Of a stretch of DNA of 64,000 nucleotides, positions 11,601-22,599 are shown piece by piece. The position numbers and the translations under genes are program-made. Origin of the DNA: Terana coerulea (Eukaryota; Basidiomycota; Agaricomycetes; Polyporales; Phanerochaetaceae); assembly GCA_024811115.1 (NCBI GenBank), contig JAKOGH010000395.1, positions 29,909 to 93,908 of the forward strand. Reading direction: 5' to 3'. Below the pieces are notes generated by a model, which saw only the letters and a program-made list of their open reading frames with translations, was not told the DNA's origin and ran no database searches. The stretch's first letter is position 1. Every line of letters begins with the position of its first letter.

Positions 11601-12910
11601 ATGGCTACTATCGCAGACGAAGAATTGTTGGAGCACGGGGAAAGGATTCGGGATAAAATCGTATTAATCACCGGTCAGTCGTTCCTCTATATTGACTGGA
11701 AGCTCCCATTGCATCTTTCATAGGTGGCGGAAGGGGCATCGGTCGAGCTATCTCACTATTGTTCGCTCAGTATGGGTCAGCGTTGTCCACCTCTTCAAAC
11801 CTCCTACTCGCTCATCGCCTCTATCGCATTTGCTTCTGTATGACAGTGCAAAAATTGTAATAGGCGACATCAATGCAGAGAACGCTACGGAAGTCACAAA
11901 CGAGATAATCCAGCTGGGCGGGTATGGAAAGATTACCGCACATTTTGCCCCATAGACAAAACTGATCTCTCTCCTGACAGTGCTGCCATTTCGCAGAAAT
12001 GTGATGTTACAGTTTGGGACGACCAGGTAGCGCTGTTCGAATCAGCCAAAGCAACGTACGGAGGGATTGACGTTGTCGTAAGTTTATGGCAGGCACATTT
12101 CCTTCTGTTCATACGGCTGACGTTATTCTCCTTGAGATCCCGAATGCAGGCATCTCCGCTGAAGCACCACTCTCTCGTCTTGAAGTCGTGAACGGCAAGC
12201 CCGTACAACCAAGCTGCAAAGTCCTTGAGGTCAACCTGAACGCTGTCATGAATAGTGAGTGGGCGTTGCGTTTCTTGATCATCCGCATGCCTCAATTTTC
12301 TTGCAGCCTGCAGTCTCGCTCTGCACTACATGCCGCCATCGGACAATGCAGATCCACAACGCTTGAAGGCGTTGGTCCTTATGGGCTCTATGAGTATGCA
12401 CCGATCACATCTCGAACTTTGTCGCCTTTCATTAAAGACACGTCTTGCAGGCTCTTTCCACGCGTTCGCCCTAGCCCCGCAGCACAGCGCATCCAAACAC
12501 GCGATCTTAGGTCTGGCGCAATCCCTCAGTAACACCTGTGCCTTGCAAGACATCAGAATCGGCTCCGTGCACCCGTGGTTTGTCGGTAAGCGCGCGTATC
12601 TTACTCGAACGGCCTCGGGCAGACTGACATGCCGTACGTAGATACGCCGATCGTCAGCGAGGCTGCGCGCGCATTACTGCGGGGCATTCCTCTCGCGCCC
12701 ATTGAGCGCGTCGCTGCAACCGCGCTGTGCGTCGCGACCCATCCGGATAAGGAGACGTCGGGGCGGCCGTGGACGCTTCCCGACGGAGGGACGGTGTTCC
12801 GGATGGGCGCATTCGTACTGAGCGGAAATGTGTACCAGGAGCTGGATGCGAGGACGAGGCATGTTGTGGCGCAGCGAGAGGCTGCGTTCCATGGTCGGCC
12901 AATTAGCTAA
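11601..12910 (+). CDS. SDR oxidoreductase, copy 1 (catalytic Tyr replaced by His)
   Basis: This is a classical short-chain dehydrogenase of about 300 aa resembling 15-hydroxyprostaglandin dehydrogenase-like fungal proteins. Exons joined in phase give MATIADEELLEHGERI, the cofactor loop TGGGRGIG, the acidic strand end IGDINAEN (suggesting NAD), CDVTVWDDQV, IPNAGIS, the Ser region LVLMGSM, then QHSASKHA where the family has Y-x-x-x-K, and HPWFVDTPIV. The codon is CAC where the adjacent paralog has TAC, so the catalytic Tyr is His here while the Lys is kept. All seven or so introns splice in phase and the frame is intact, so this is a substitution and not a frameshift artefact. The protein may bind cofactor without normal catalysis. 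Confidence 0.88.
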
Positions 12911-13170
12911 GTGAGCCTGGGAAGCAGCAATGACTGGGCGAACCTGGTCGGGCCAACTGTCTCTAGCACACAGCTGCGGTCTTCAATAGTAAATGGAGAA
13001 CTCGTTGCAGCATATCCATTGCTCCGGTCTCGTAGCGCAGACGCGGACGCTCCGGACGCGGCGGCAGCGAACGTGTGAGTATCCATGCCCCCATCGCTCG
13101 CTCATCGAAGTTGGTATTAGGGGCATCTCTCGGCGCGCGCGCATGGGAGCTTCGACGGCGAAACCCAGGG

Positions 13171-13177
13171 TATATAA
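13171..13177 (+). promoter_or_regulatory. TATA box of SDR copy 2
   Basis: TATATAA lies 75 bp upstream of the ATG at 13246, in the short intergenic region after SDR copy 1. Confidence 0.5.
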
Positions 13178-13245
13178 GGTGTGACGTATAGTTTCAAGCT
13201 TGTGACTTCTTGAACCACGCCTTTTTGCTCACAGACTCACTGAAG

Positions 13246-14538
13246 ATGACCACTGTCACAGACGAACAGCTTTTGGAATGTGCACTGAGGATCAAGGGCA
13301 AGGTGCTGTTAATCACTGGTTAGTAGATTTGGGGTTTCCCATGCGATTGAACATTGACGCCTCCATTCATAGGTGGTGGAGGCGGGATTGGTAGAGCGAT
13401 TGCGTTATTGTACGCTCAATACGGGTGAGTGTTCATGGGCTTTGCGGCGTTGCGATCCTATTTAGACTGACGTTGGGACCCGTGCAGGGCGAAAGTCGTC
13501 ATCGGGGACATTGACCCCAAAACGGCCGCAAACGTTGCGGGCGAAATCAACCAAGCAGGCGGGTCAGCACATGTTATGCCGAAATTTCCGGTTCACGACG
13601 GCTTACTAACCACCATGATAGAGCTGCTATATCGGCAAAGTGCGACGTCACGATATGGGACGAACAGGTAGCCCTGTTCGAGCTGGCCAAGACGAAATTT
13701 GGGACGGTGGACGTTGTGGTCAGTTATAGGCATAGCTCACGACACGCCAAGTATTCACTTATATCTCTGGACCTTAGATCCCCAACGCAGCCATAGCTGT
13801 CGAGCCCTCAGTCTTCCGGCTCGAGGTCGCTGATGGAAAACCAGTTCGGCCGAGCCACAAGCTACTTGACATTAATTTCAATGCTGTGTTAGACAGTGTG
13901 TACCCCCTTGCCCTCCTAGCAATAAGTGTACTGAGTTACACAGCTTGCAGCCTTGCCTTGCATTATATTCCCCTGCAAGAGGAAGCAGACCCGGAACGCC
14001 TGAAAGCAATCATCCTTATAGGCTCCATAGGTAACACTGACTATTAGCTTCTCACAGTATCACTAAGAACTGACCAATTGTCATCTACGCAGCGTCATTC
14101 ACTCCACTGCACCTCGCGCCACAGTACACCGCCTCAAAGCATGCGGTTCTGGGACTGACCAACTCCCTGACTGCTTATTGCAACCTCCGAGACATACGGA
14201 TTGGGTCTATACATCCGTGGTTTGTCGGTAAGTCACACATCGTATTTATTTCCCCTTAATCTTACTTTTCTACATAGATACTCCAATGGTGTCAGGAGAC
14301 CGCTCGGATTCTGCTGCGCGGCCTGCCTCTTCTACCGATAGAGCGTGTTGCTGCCGTCGCCCTGTGCGTTGCCACCCATCCAGACAAGGCGACATCGGGT
14401 TTGCCTTGGACGATGCCTGACGGAGGACCGGTGCTTCGCTTGCCCTCATGCGGGATAAGCGAAGGTGTTTACGAGGTGATGAACACCCGGTCAAAGCAGC
14501 GCCTAGCCGAAGCATTCCGTCCCGCGACCCGTTTGTAA
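13246..14538 (+). CDS. SDR oxidoreductase, copy 2 (one-base frameshift near 3' end)
   Basis: This is a tandem paralog of the gene at 11601 with the same intron positions. It starts MTTVTDEQLLECALRIKGK and carries the cofactor loop TGGGGGIG, IGDIDPKT, CDVTIWDEQV, IPNAAIA and the complete active site QYTASKHA (Tyr and Lys present). The last exon starts DTPMVS. One extra G at 14295-14296 then shifts the frame. Without it the reading becomes VSETARILLRGLPLLPIERV, collinear with copy 1 (VSEAARALLRGIPLAPIERV), and runs to TAA at 14536-14538. Read literally the protein ends early with an unrelated tail. Either a recent lesion or a sequencing error; I favour the latter because similar one-base changes recur in this window. 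Confidence 0.85.
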
Positions 14539-14802
14539 TGTCGCGAGAATTGCGCATTCAATGTCAAGTCTTACTGGTGAATATGCTGGTTACCTGTAGA
14601 CATCAGGCGCACTGTATTCCGCAGGTTTAGCACATCCAATACACCGCGTTCCGTGTACAACAACTCATCATACATAGCAAACTTACAGATATCGGCCACG
14701 TAGCTAGCGCAATAAAATGCTTTTGATTTTGAGGATGCAAGCAGGATAAGCGCGAAAACATGAATGACGAAAGGGGACCACAACGCGACACCCGCCCAAT
14801 GC

Positions 14803-16060
14803 TCATGAGGTGACGGTCCATACACGGACCTGGTCATCGGTGAAGCCACCGAACAGGGTCTGGCCATCCGCGGACCAGGCGAGGGAAACACACTCAGGCT
14901 CCCTTGAACCTGCGCTCTGCGCAAAGTCAGGCTTGAGCTCGTCAACAATGGACCTGCGAGGTAGAACATGAGAGAAGAAATATTGCAGAGGCGCGGGTTT
15001 ACGTACTTGCTCTCAAGGTCGAAGATCTTGATGCAGGTAGCAGTGGCGGCGCACAGCCAGTAACGGTTGGGCGAGAAGACAAGGGCGTTGACGATGTCAC
15101 CGGCCTCGAGGGAGTAGAGGTGCTTGCCCTCGTTCAAGTCCCAGAGCATAGTGATGCCGTCCTTGCCACCGGAGGCAGCAAGCGAACCATCTGGCGAGAC
15201 GGAGATGGTGTTGATGTAACCAGTGTGGCCGTAGTGGTTGGTCTTCAGCTTGAACTTCTGGAGTTCCCAAACCTATCACTCGCGTTAGCCTGGACTCATG
15301 TAATTAAGTCGTAGATATTCAGTCTTGCTGATCCACATAAGTTGCCAAACGCGCATAATGTAAAAGTGGTACTATCATGGCACTTGGATGTATTGCAGTG
15401 CCCAAAGACCTTGTGAGAATGCTCACCTTGACAACCTTGTCCCAGCCGCAGGAGACGATGACGGGGTTCAGGACGTTGGGGGAGAAGCGGACGCAAGAGA
15501 CCCTGTAAGGAAGATGGGTTTATAAGTTTCACATAGGAGTGAAATTCTACGTACCACTCGGAGTGACCATCCTCCTTGATGTCGTACTTGCACTCGCCAA
15601 GAGTGTTCCAGAGCTTAATGCTCCTGTCGCGGGAACCAGAGACGATTTGCCTGTTATCAGCACTGAAGCTGACGGACAGAACGTCGGAGGTGTGGCCGAC
15701 GAAACGGCGGGTGGTGAGACCGGTGTTAAGGTCCCAAAGGCGGAGAGTGTGATCCCAAGAGGAAGAGAGGGCGAACTGTCCGTCGGAGGAGATGACAACG
15801 TCAGAGACGAAGTGGTTGTGGCCGTGGAGGACGCGCTTGGGGTAACCGTATTGGTCCTCGTCGCGGGTCAATTGCCAGACAATGATAGTCTTGTCTAGTT
15901 CACTATGTTCAGAATCTCCGTGCAGGATAATGAACGCGAGCAAGGATTAAGCACCTCTGGACGCGGTCAGGATCATGTCGGGGTTCTCCGACGAAGTGGC
16001 GATGGCGGTGACCCAGCCCTTGTGGCCCGCAAGCGATCCGAGATAGCGCAGCGATTCCAT
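14803..16060 (-). CDS. RACK1: RACK1 / Gbeta-like WD40 ribosomal scaffold protein
   Basis: RACK1 (yeast Asc1, Neurospora CPC-2) is a seven-bladed WD40 protein on the 40S head that links signalling with translation. The start [18 protein letters not shown] at 16060 gives the usual nine or so residues before the first GH. Blades follow with [100 protein letters not shown], the CGWDK blade, [33 protein letters not shown], and the last blade ending [16 protein letters not shown] with stop at 14803-14805. Length is about 314 aa, as expected. About seven introns are present. A U24 snoRNA lies upstream on the other strand. Confidence 0.95.
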
Positions 16061-16416
16061 GTTGTGCGGTGCGGCGAGGAAAGGGTCGGCGGCGTTGAGT
16101 TTCTGCCTCTCGTCGACGTGCGGTACAGTCCAGCCTCGCGGGCGCGTGACAGCCACCGTTACGGCGTGACAAAGGTACTGTACAGTTGCTAGCTCCGGCG
16201 CTTGTACTTAGTCGCGCTTGACCAGTGTCTGCCACGACGTGGCGTTCCTCTCCTTGGCTCCTGCTCTTGAAGTTCATGGCCTCAGCCCTCGTCCCTACAA
16301 CATCTCGGTAGAGCCTTCTTCTGAGCAAGGCCTAATCGCGACAGGCCTGCCAGTGCGTCATTTATGTGCTCTGTGGTTAGTTTGGGAGGATGAAGTTAGC
16401 TCATAGAGCTTAGATG

Positions 16417-16604
16417 GTGAGTGTCTTCTGCCTTTTTTTCAATTCACAGCCATTGTTGCTTTCTTCCACATGATGCATCATCTTTATATATTTGCTACTT
16501 CAGAGGGCTTAGCCCAATGAGACTAACTTTCCACCAAGATCTCTGATCCTTCGTATCCATCTGCATTACCGTCAGTGCCATCCACTAACAACTTTCTCCC
16601 CTAG
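16417..16604 (+). other. Putative host intron containing the U24 snoRNA
   Basis: A strong donor (GTGAGTG at 16417), a branch-like CACTAAC about 20 nt before the end, and a pyrimidine-rich acceptor CTCCCCTAG ending at 16604 enclose the snoRNA. No coding exon is recognisable on either side, so the host would be a noncoding transcript diverging from RACK1. Inferred from splice-site pattern only. Confidence 0.45.
16466..16550 (+). ncRNA. SNORD24: C/D box snoRNA U24 (yeast snR24 type)
   Basis: C box ATGATGC (16470-16476), first guide block ATTTGCTACTTCAGA, C'-like TGAGACT (16516-16522), second guide block CACCAAGATCT and D box CTGA (16543-16546) occur in the order and spacing of U24. Both guide blocks match what I know of yeast snR24 and vertebrate SNORD24 almost base for base. 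U24 directs 2'-O-methylation at neighbouring sites in 25S/28S rRNA. In budding yeast the gene is inside an ASC1 (RACK1) intron. Here it is about 400 bp upstream of RACK1 on the opposite strand. Exact ends are uncertain by a few bases. Confidence 0.88.
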
Positions 16605-16880
16605 ATGGTACGTCTTCTCACACGCTCATATTCATGGAGGAAGGCCGCGTAAATACCTTCAGTGATTGTGGTAGTTATATCACACCTTTCGTAGGTAGAC
16701 TCCTTATCGCAATACAACCTTTCACCCATAAACAAACAACACCCAATGATGCCACCATTGAATCAAGATTGAAACTACCGTTTCTGCTCGTGAGGGTTAG
16801 GTCCGCTTTTGGACATCACTTATCGTGCGTGCGGCGCACGATTGGAGGTCTGTCCATCCGCTGCGTGTTGTCATCCCACC

Positions 16881-18588
16881 ATGGCCGCCCCGAACCGCGA
16901 GCGAATTCCAGTCATTAGTGAGAAAAATGCAACGTCTTTCCAACACCGTCGCTGATTGGCAGCCGTGTGCAGTCGACACAGACCCTGGTGTGGACGATGT
17001 CCTGGCCATGTATGTTGTTATCATTGGAATCATTGGCCGGAACTAAGCGTACATGGACGTATGCATAGTTTGCTTGCGTTGACCTCACCTGAGTTCGATG
17101 TTCGGGCAATCATCATAACATTCGGTACGCGACCGTTGATGACTGTCAAAGGCACTGAGCTAATCCTCTTCTGATTTCAGGCAACACAGACATTGATGCA
17201 GCATAGTCAGTGCCTCTCTGACGCGGCTGCTATTTACCGACCCTCATTGGACATGCAGCCTGAACATCCTCAAGCTGCAAAAGGCCATTGCGCTCCACAT
17301 CGAGGCCGACCCTGATTCGCGAGCGCGATACTGCAACGTCACCTCTGACAGGAAGATCATCCTTGCCAAAGGCGCAAGCATGCCCTTACAGGGAGAATTA
17401 CACAGTGCACAGTTCTTCCATGGACGGTAGGTGCATTTGCACTAACCGCTGTAACGTCGACCTATCGCTGATTGGAAAGACAGTGACGGCCTTGGGCGGA
17501 TAGACGAGCGGCATCCGGAGCTAAATGTTGACACGACAGACCAGCAAGCCTATCCGGCATTGCAGTTCGACAGCAGACCTGGTGTCGATGTTGCTCTCGA
17601 CATTATCAAGTCGCAACCGACGAGGAAACTTTCCTATATTGTCCTTGGCCCGATGACCACATTTGCTCATCTGCTGCGACAACATAACGACCTCGTCAGA
17701 GGCAGGCTTGGCCAGGTTGTATGCATGGGAGGCGCACTCGACGTCCCGGGCAACTGCAACGCAGTCGCAGAGTGTAAGCACGTCCGGCCAATCATCTCAG
17801 CGCAGAGAAACTCTAAAAGTACAACAGTCAATTTCTTTGCAGATCCATTCGCTGTCAAGCAGATCCTAGATCCCGCTCTTCCAGCACTTGGCTTCCCGCA
17901 CGAGCGATTCCTATTGCTCCCCCTCGACACCACGACGCCGCACGAGATCCCGTACCCGTACTACCAGAAGCACGTCGACCCGACCTTCGTCTCGACCGCG
18001 CGCCCGTCGGACCCCGCCGCGAAGCTGCCGCTCGTCCACTTCACGAGCGCGTTCCTCGAGCGGACGCGCGAGGTGATGCTCGAGTTCGGCAAGGACGCGA
18101 TGGAGCTGCACGACATCGTCGCCGTGTGGTGCGCGCTCGAGAACCCTCCGCTGAGCGACGACGAGCTTGGACGTGCCGGGTCTGTTCCTGTCCTTCAGGA
18201 CGGATGGGGCGCGGTGCGCCGGGAGTTCCAGATCGAGCGGTGCGTATCAATGAACATATCCAGCCTCCTAAAGATTTATACTGAGCCTGTTTGCAGCCTC
18301 GGTGAGCTTACGAGAGGAATGCTTGTTGTCGACCGTAGAGAAGAGGGAGGCGCGTACGACCCTGGCTTAAATCGTGGTGCCGTTCAAGCCGAGCTGCAGA
18401 AGCACCACTTCCAGCCTCACGGGGCAGTGGAGTCCAACGCTGTTCCTGCTCCAGTAGAAGTAGAGACACCGCCCAACGGTTCGAACAAACCAGCGGCGTA
18501 CGGCGTACCTGTCGTGAACAAGACGCCAGGCCCAGCTGCTCTCCTCAATCTGCTTCTTGCGCGAGTTTGGGGTATCACAGCGACTTAG
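16881..18588 (+). CDS. Inosine-uridine-preferring nucleoside hydrolase
   Basis: The enzyme splits ribonucleosides into base and ribose for purine/pyrimidine salvage. Exons joined in phase give MAAPNRERIPVI, then the Ca-binding aspartate cluster DTDPGVDDVLA, FGNTDIDAAY, the family LGPMTTFAHLL and CMGGALDVPGN, AEFNFFADPFAV, and a late ELHDIVAVW block with the conserved His/Asp pair. About seven introns are used; the one inside AEF-N (donor GTAAGC after 17774) restores the family motif exactly. The C-terminal 90 or so residues after RGMLVVDRRE are less conserved and probably disordered. Length is about 400 aa, somewhat long for the family. Confidence 0.92.
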
Positions 18589-18767
18589 GATGGATGGGCG
18601 GTCCGTTCGTATCTGCGTTTCCTTATTATGATCACCTTGTCGCGATATGATAGGTGTATGATAGCACGAGCGGACCCCTGAAATACACAAGAAAATAATG
18701 ATAATGCAGTACTGGGTACGATGGGCGTGAATTACATGACATCTTATGATATTCGTCGGCTGTGAGC

Positions 18768-20605
18768 CTACACCTTATCGATGTACTCAACATCCGTCTT
18801 CTTCTCGTCAGACACAATTGAGCCTTGCCTCTCTGGGCTTGCGGGCTTGCCGTGCTCGTCGATTTCGTGGCGCTTCTCTTCGATTTCGTCCACGGTGCGC
18901 AGCCTAAATCCGCCCTTGTTGGCCTGGTCAATGACGATGCCACTGGAACAAATAAATTAGTAGGAAGATAGAAGGCGGTCGCAAGGGAAACTCACGCTGC
19001 ATAGATCGTCATGGCCACGTAACCCGTGAAGGGCACAATGTACGACAGGCGGGTGTTCCTGTCCGCGATGGACGCCTGCGCTGGCGGGTACCACGCGCCG
19101 CCGCCGACACCCATGACGATGAGGCCAGATCCCCGCTTAGTGTGTCGCCCCAGGTTCTTCGTCGCGAGAGTGAATATGACCGGGTAACAGATCGACTCGA
19201 AGAAGAAGAGCGTGAAGAGGCAGCCGATGCCCGCCTGGCCGGGTGCCTGCGAGGTTGCGAGCGAGAAGATGGAGCACATGACGCCGTAGATCGTGAGCAG
19301 CAGCGCGGGGTCGATGTAGTTGAGCAGCGCGACGCCGATGAAACGGCCGACGGTGAAGGTGATTTGGCAGTACGAGAAGAATTGGCTGGCCTCAGCCTTA
19401 GAGATGCCGATATTCTGGTCCACCATGTAGTTCACGGCGAGCGATGCGACCGCGACTTGTGCTCCTCTGCGGACGATGTTTAGCGAGTTGACTCCTGAGG
19501 AAAGTATAGTGTGACTTACACATAGGCAGTCTGTGCAACAAAGCCAAAGATGCAGCGGTACTGTCTCCAGAACGACTGTTCGTCTGACTTCAGGCCAACC
19601 GCGTGCATCTCTTCTGCCAGTGCGTCTTGGGTAATTTCGGGTAAATTACAGAAACTACCAAAGGTTCAGCATGGCCCTCCAAAGGCTCAGCAGATATAAC
19701 CACTCACTAAAACATGATGTTCAGAACCAACCCCAGCCCGGCGACCGCCAGGTAGACCCATTGTACTGTATCAAGCGTCGTCGCATTCTTTCCCGTGAAG
19801 AACCACCGGGAGGCAATCATCGGACCGGCGAAAGACGCGACGCCCTGGAACCCTTGGCTGAAGTTCAGACGCGCGGCAGCGTACTTTGGCGAGCCGAGCA
19901 CGGCGATGTACGAGTTCGCGGCGACTTCGAGCGTCGAAAGGCCGCAGCCGATGACGAATGTGCATCCGACGAAGCCGCCGTATTTCTGGAACCGTGCCGA
20001 CGGCCAGAAGAAAATGGCGCCTACCGGTGGCAAGTGGGTTAGCGATGAGAGGCGGGCCGGGCGCGAGAGCTAAGTGGTAGGTCACATACCAAGAGAGTAG
20101 AGAGTAAGTCCGATGTGGATGCCTTTCTTGTATCCGTACCTCGACATCTGATGATTAAGTTTTGGAGTTAAGCACCATGCGTTACGGCAGAGATGACAGG
20201 TGCCTTACGAACATGCCGGCGAACGGTGCCCACACGAAGTACGCGCCCTAAATATGTCAAATCCGATTAGATTCGGAACAAAACACAGCAGAGGGTAAGA
20301 GCGTACGAAGTATGCCAGTTGCAGCAAAGTACTTTGCAACTTCGTGATACCGAACACTGTCTGAAAGTGCGCGTTGAGGACGTCAAGCAGCTGTATCGCA
20401 GACACTGTGAGCGACACAAACGGCGATAGCAGAGTCGAAGGACGCACGCCGTACGCAAATCCCCATGTGAAGAACAGCGACGTGACAAGGGCAAAGGCAT
20501 ACGCCCAGCGGCCTCTCGAGAGCTCAGCACCTGGTAGTACACATCAGCAGCTCAAACGTCTCTCCGAAGGAAGACAAACGCACCTGTGGTTCCCTGGACG
20601 GCCAT
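18768..20605 (-). CDS. MFS sugar permease, fucose-permease (FHS) type
   Basis: This is a twelve-helix MFS transporter related to bacterial L-fucose:H+ symporters and their fungal relatives. The start MAVQGTTG at 20605 is followed after an intron by SRGRWAYAFALVTSLFFTWGFAYG, then FGITKLQSTLLQLAYF, GAYFVWAPFAGMFMSRYGYKKG, LYSLGAIFFWPSA, NFSQGFQGVASFAGP, SFCQITFTVGRFIGVALL, SICYPVIFTLATKNLG and MGVGGGAWYPPAQ. The C-terminus is charged and ends VEYIDKV. About eight introns. The helix count and motifs support the family; substrate (fucose, glucose, galactose) is not readable. Convergent with the nucleoside hydrolase. Confidence 0.9.
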
Positions 20606-21455
20606 GGTCGTGGTGGTCAGAGCGAGAAGACACCAACTGCCGGGGTTCTCACTCTATATACTCTGCGCCAGTCAAGTTGGAACCGAAACGTGATTGCGTT
20701 TCTCACGCGGGGAATCCATATAGACTGAAGCCCGCGATGCGGCTGCACGCATGAAGGGGGCCCCATGATGCGAATCCCCGCATTCCCCGCGGGCCGGCAA
20801 AGGAGTTGAACAGAATTCACTGACGAGTTCAGTTTGATCCCATGTTGCATTGCATCGCTGCCTTCTGCATTTTGAATTGGCCCATCTTATCAGAGTTCGT
20901 ACGGGAGAATTGAACCATATCGAGAGGTGTGGTAGGCCCGGTCGTTGGTATAAGGCACACCCATTCATGAGGCAAACCCCTCAAGAGTACACAGAGTTGT
21001 ACGAACTCGGCCTGTTTGTTTGTGAGGTCATGAATTCGGAATTGAGGCTGATGCACTTCGCACTCACCTCAAATCTTCAGCGTGACTTCCGGTGTGTCGG
21101 AGTGTACCAAAACGACGCACGGGCAGCGCCTCATCACCGGCAAGCCTGCCATGTTTTTCCTGGAAAAGAAGCAACGTAGGTCAATATTCTCCACCTCTGC
21201 AGGCGCATCAGCTCGTGAGCGTAAACTGTCCACCTCGAAGATGGTGGCGGTCCGTAAGGCTACAGTTGCCCAATTAGGAAAAGTTTCGATCTTCGGCTGC
21301 TCCCATGACTCGTGCGCTAACGACGCCGTTGTGGCAATCGGCGCTTTGCGTGCGCTTCAGTCGCGGAGATGAATATCCATGAATATTCAATGTCTAGACG
21401 TTGCTGTGGCCGTGGTACATGAAACTTCAACCGACATTTTTTCTACAAGAAACAG
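20606..21455. other. Intergenic, nothing recognised
   Basis: It contains the promoter of the sugar permease. A 110-residue frame (plus 20850-21179) has no domain signature and no typical intron context. I do not call it. Confidence 0.4.
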
Positions 21456-22599
21456 TCATCGAGTTCCCAAATTCAAACACGCATCGATATCACCGCTCGG
21501 GCACCCGCTCGGCGACCCATTCGTCAACCCGTTCGAACCCAATTCTGGGGCACTAGCGACACCAGCAGGGGCGACGACGTCTGCGACACAAGCTATGCCG
21601 TCACAGCCGTTCTTTGAGCTTGCGTTGTTCTGATGATGTCTTGGGAGACCGAAGTCATCGTCACTGTCGCCGTGGCCTCCGCTCTCTGCAGGTGCAGCTG
21701 TGTTGTAAGCGAGGAATGGAGACGCTGAGGAATCAGCGTTCGCGTCTGGGGAGGGCGTCGCTGGCGCAGGCGCAGAGTCGGCGGGAGGGGCTCGGGGAAG
21801 GTTGAGTAGCGGCCGAAGCAGGGGCAGGGGGAGGCGCTGGATTGGCGGGCGCAGAGTTGGCGGGCGCAGCGGTGTTCGCATTCGAGTCACCGTTATCGCC
21901 ATGATCCGCAGCAGCATTGGAGGCAGTTGACTTGGGTGGGTTGAGAGGAGACGGGGCACCAGCGTTGCCATCGCCGCTCGAGGGTGGAGAGCCCGCAGGA
22001 GGGCTGGGAGGAGTTCCCGAACTGTTGCTGTTCGTAGCGGGCGCGTCTGCGGCAGAGACTGGTGGCCCAGCAGGCGAGCCCGATGCAGAAGGCGGCGGCG
22101 GCGGTGGGGGTTGTTCGCTGCAGGGGCGGGCGCTGGAGGTCCAGGAGCTGGTGGGGCAGCAGCAGAACTAGGAGCAGCGCCTGGGTACCCGGAAGCGTTC
22201 CCGAACGTAGAAGGGTCAGAGTCCGAGTTTTTCCACCGCCGCTCCCATCTGTTGGGTCCGCAAAGTTTGATGTATAAGCCGAGTACTTGTGCCCAGAGCC
22301 TCCACTGCCAGAGATACATCCGAGAAGGAGAGCTGAGAATTCTTCCGCGGAGAGACCAGTGGGTGGCTGCGTTGTGCCGCGCTGAACAGCGGTGAGTGTC
22401 GCTTGAGGGTCTGTTATTTGCATGCCAGCGATGTTGCAAGTGATATCATCCACAGCCTAGGAGAGTAGCATGTAAATATTTGTATGGCCAAGGGAGACAT
22501 GAACCGACGCACCGGGGCCAGTCTGACTTTGAGAATTGGAACCGCAGTGGTAAGCTGACCCAAGAGAAGGAGAAACGTCGTAGAGAAGGCAGGATGCAT
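21456..22599 (-). CDS. Secreted Ala/Pro/Ser-rich protein, unknown function
   Basis: A signal peptide (MHPAFSTTFLLLLGQLTTAVP, cleavage near TAVP) is followed after one intron by a globular piece DDITCNIAGMQITDPQ..LSAEEFSALLLGC, then a long Gly/Ser, Ala/Pro and Pro/Ser/Asn low-complexity stretch, and a short Cys-containing end (CDGIACV, GCPSGDIDAC). The coding sense switches between frames three times, each at a homopolymer: T5 22228-22232 (one short), G5 22106-22110 (one short), G4 21794-21797 (one long). With these corrected the low-complexity composition is continuous. No family recognised; possibly wall-associated or GPI-less secreted protein. The reading of the middle is inference. Confidence 0.6.

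Noticed and set aside
14270..14557. Minus-strand frame overlapping the end of SDR copy 2
   Set aside because: It mirrors the plus-strand coding bias and contains no recognisable motif.
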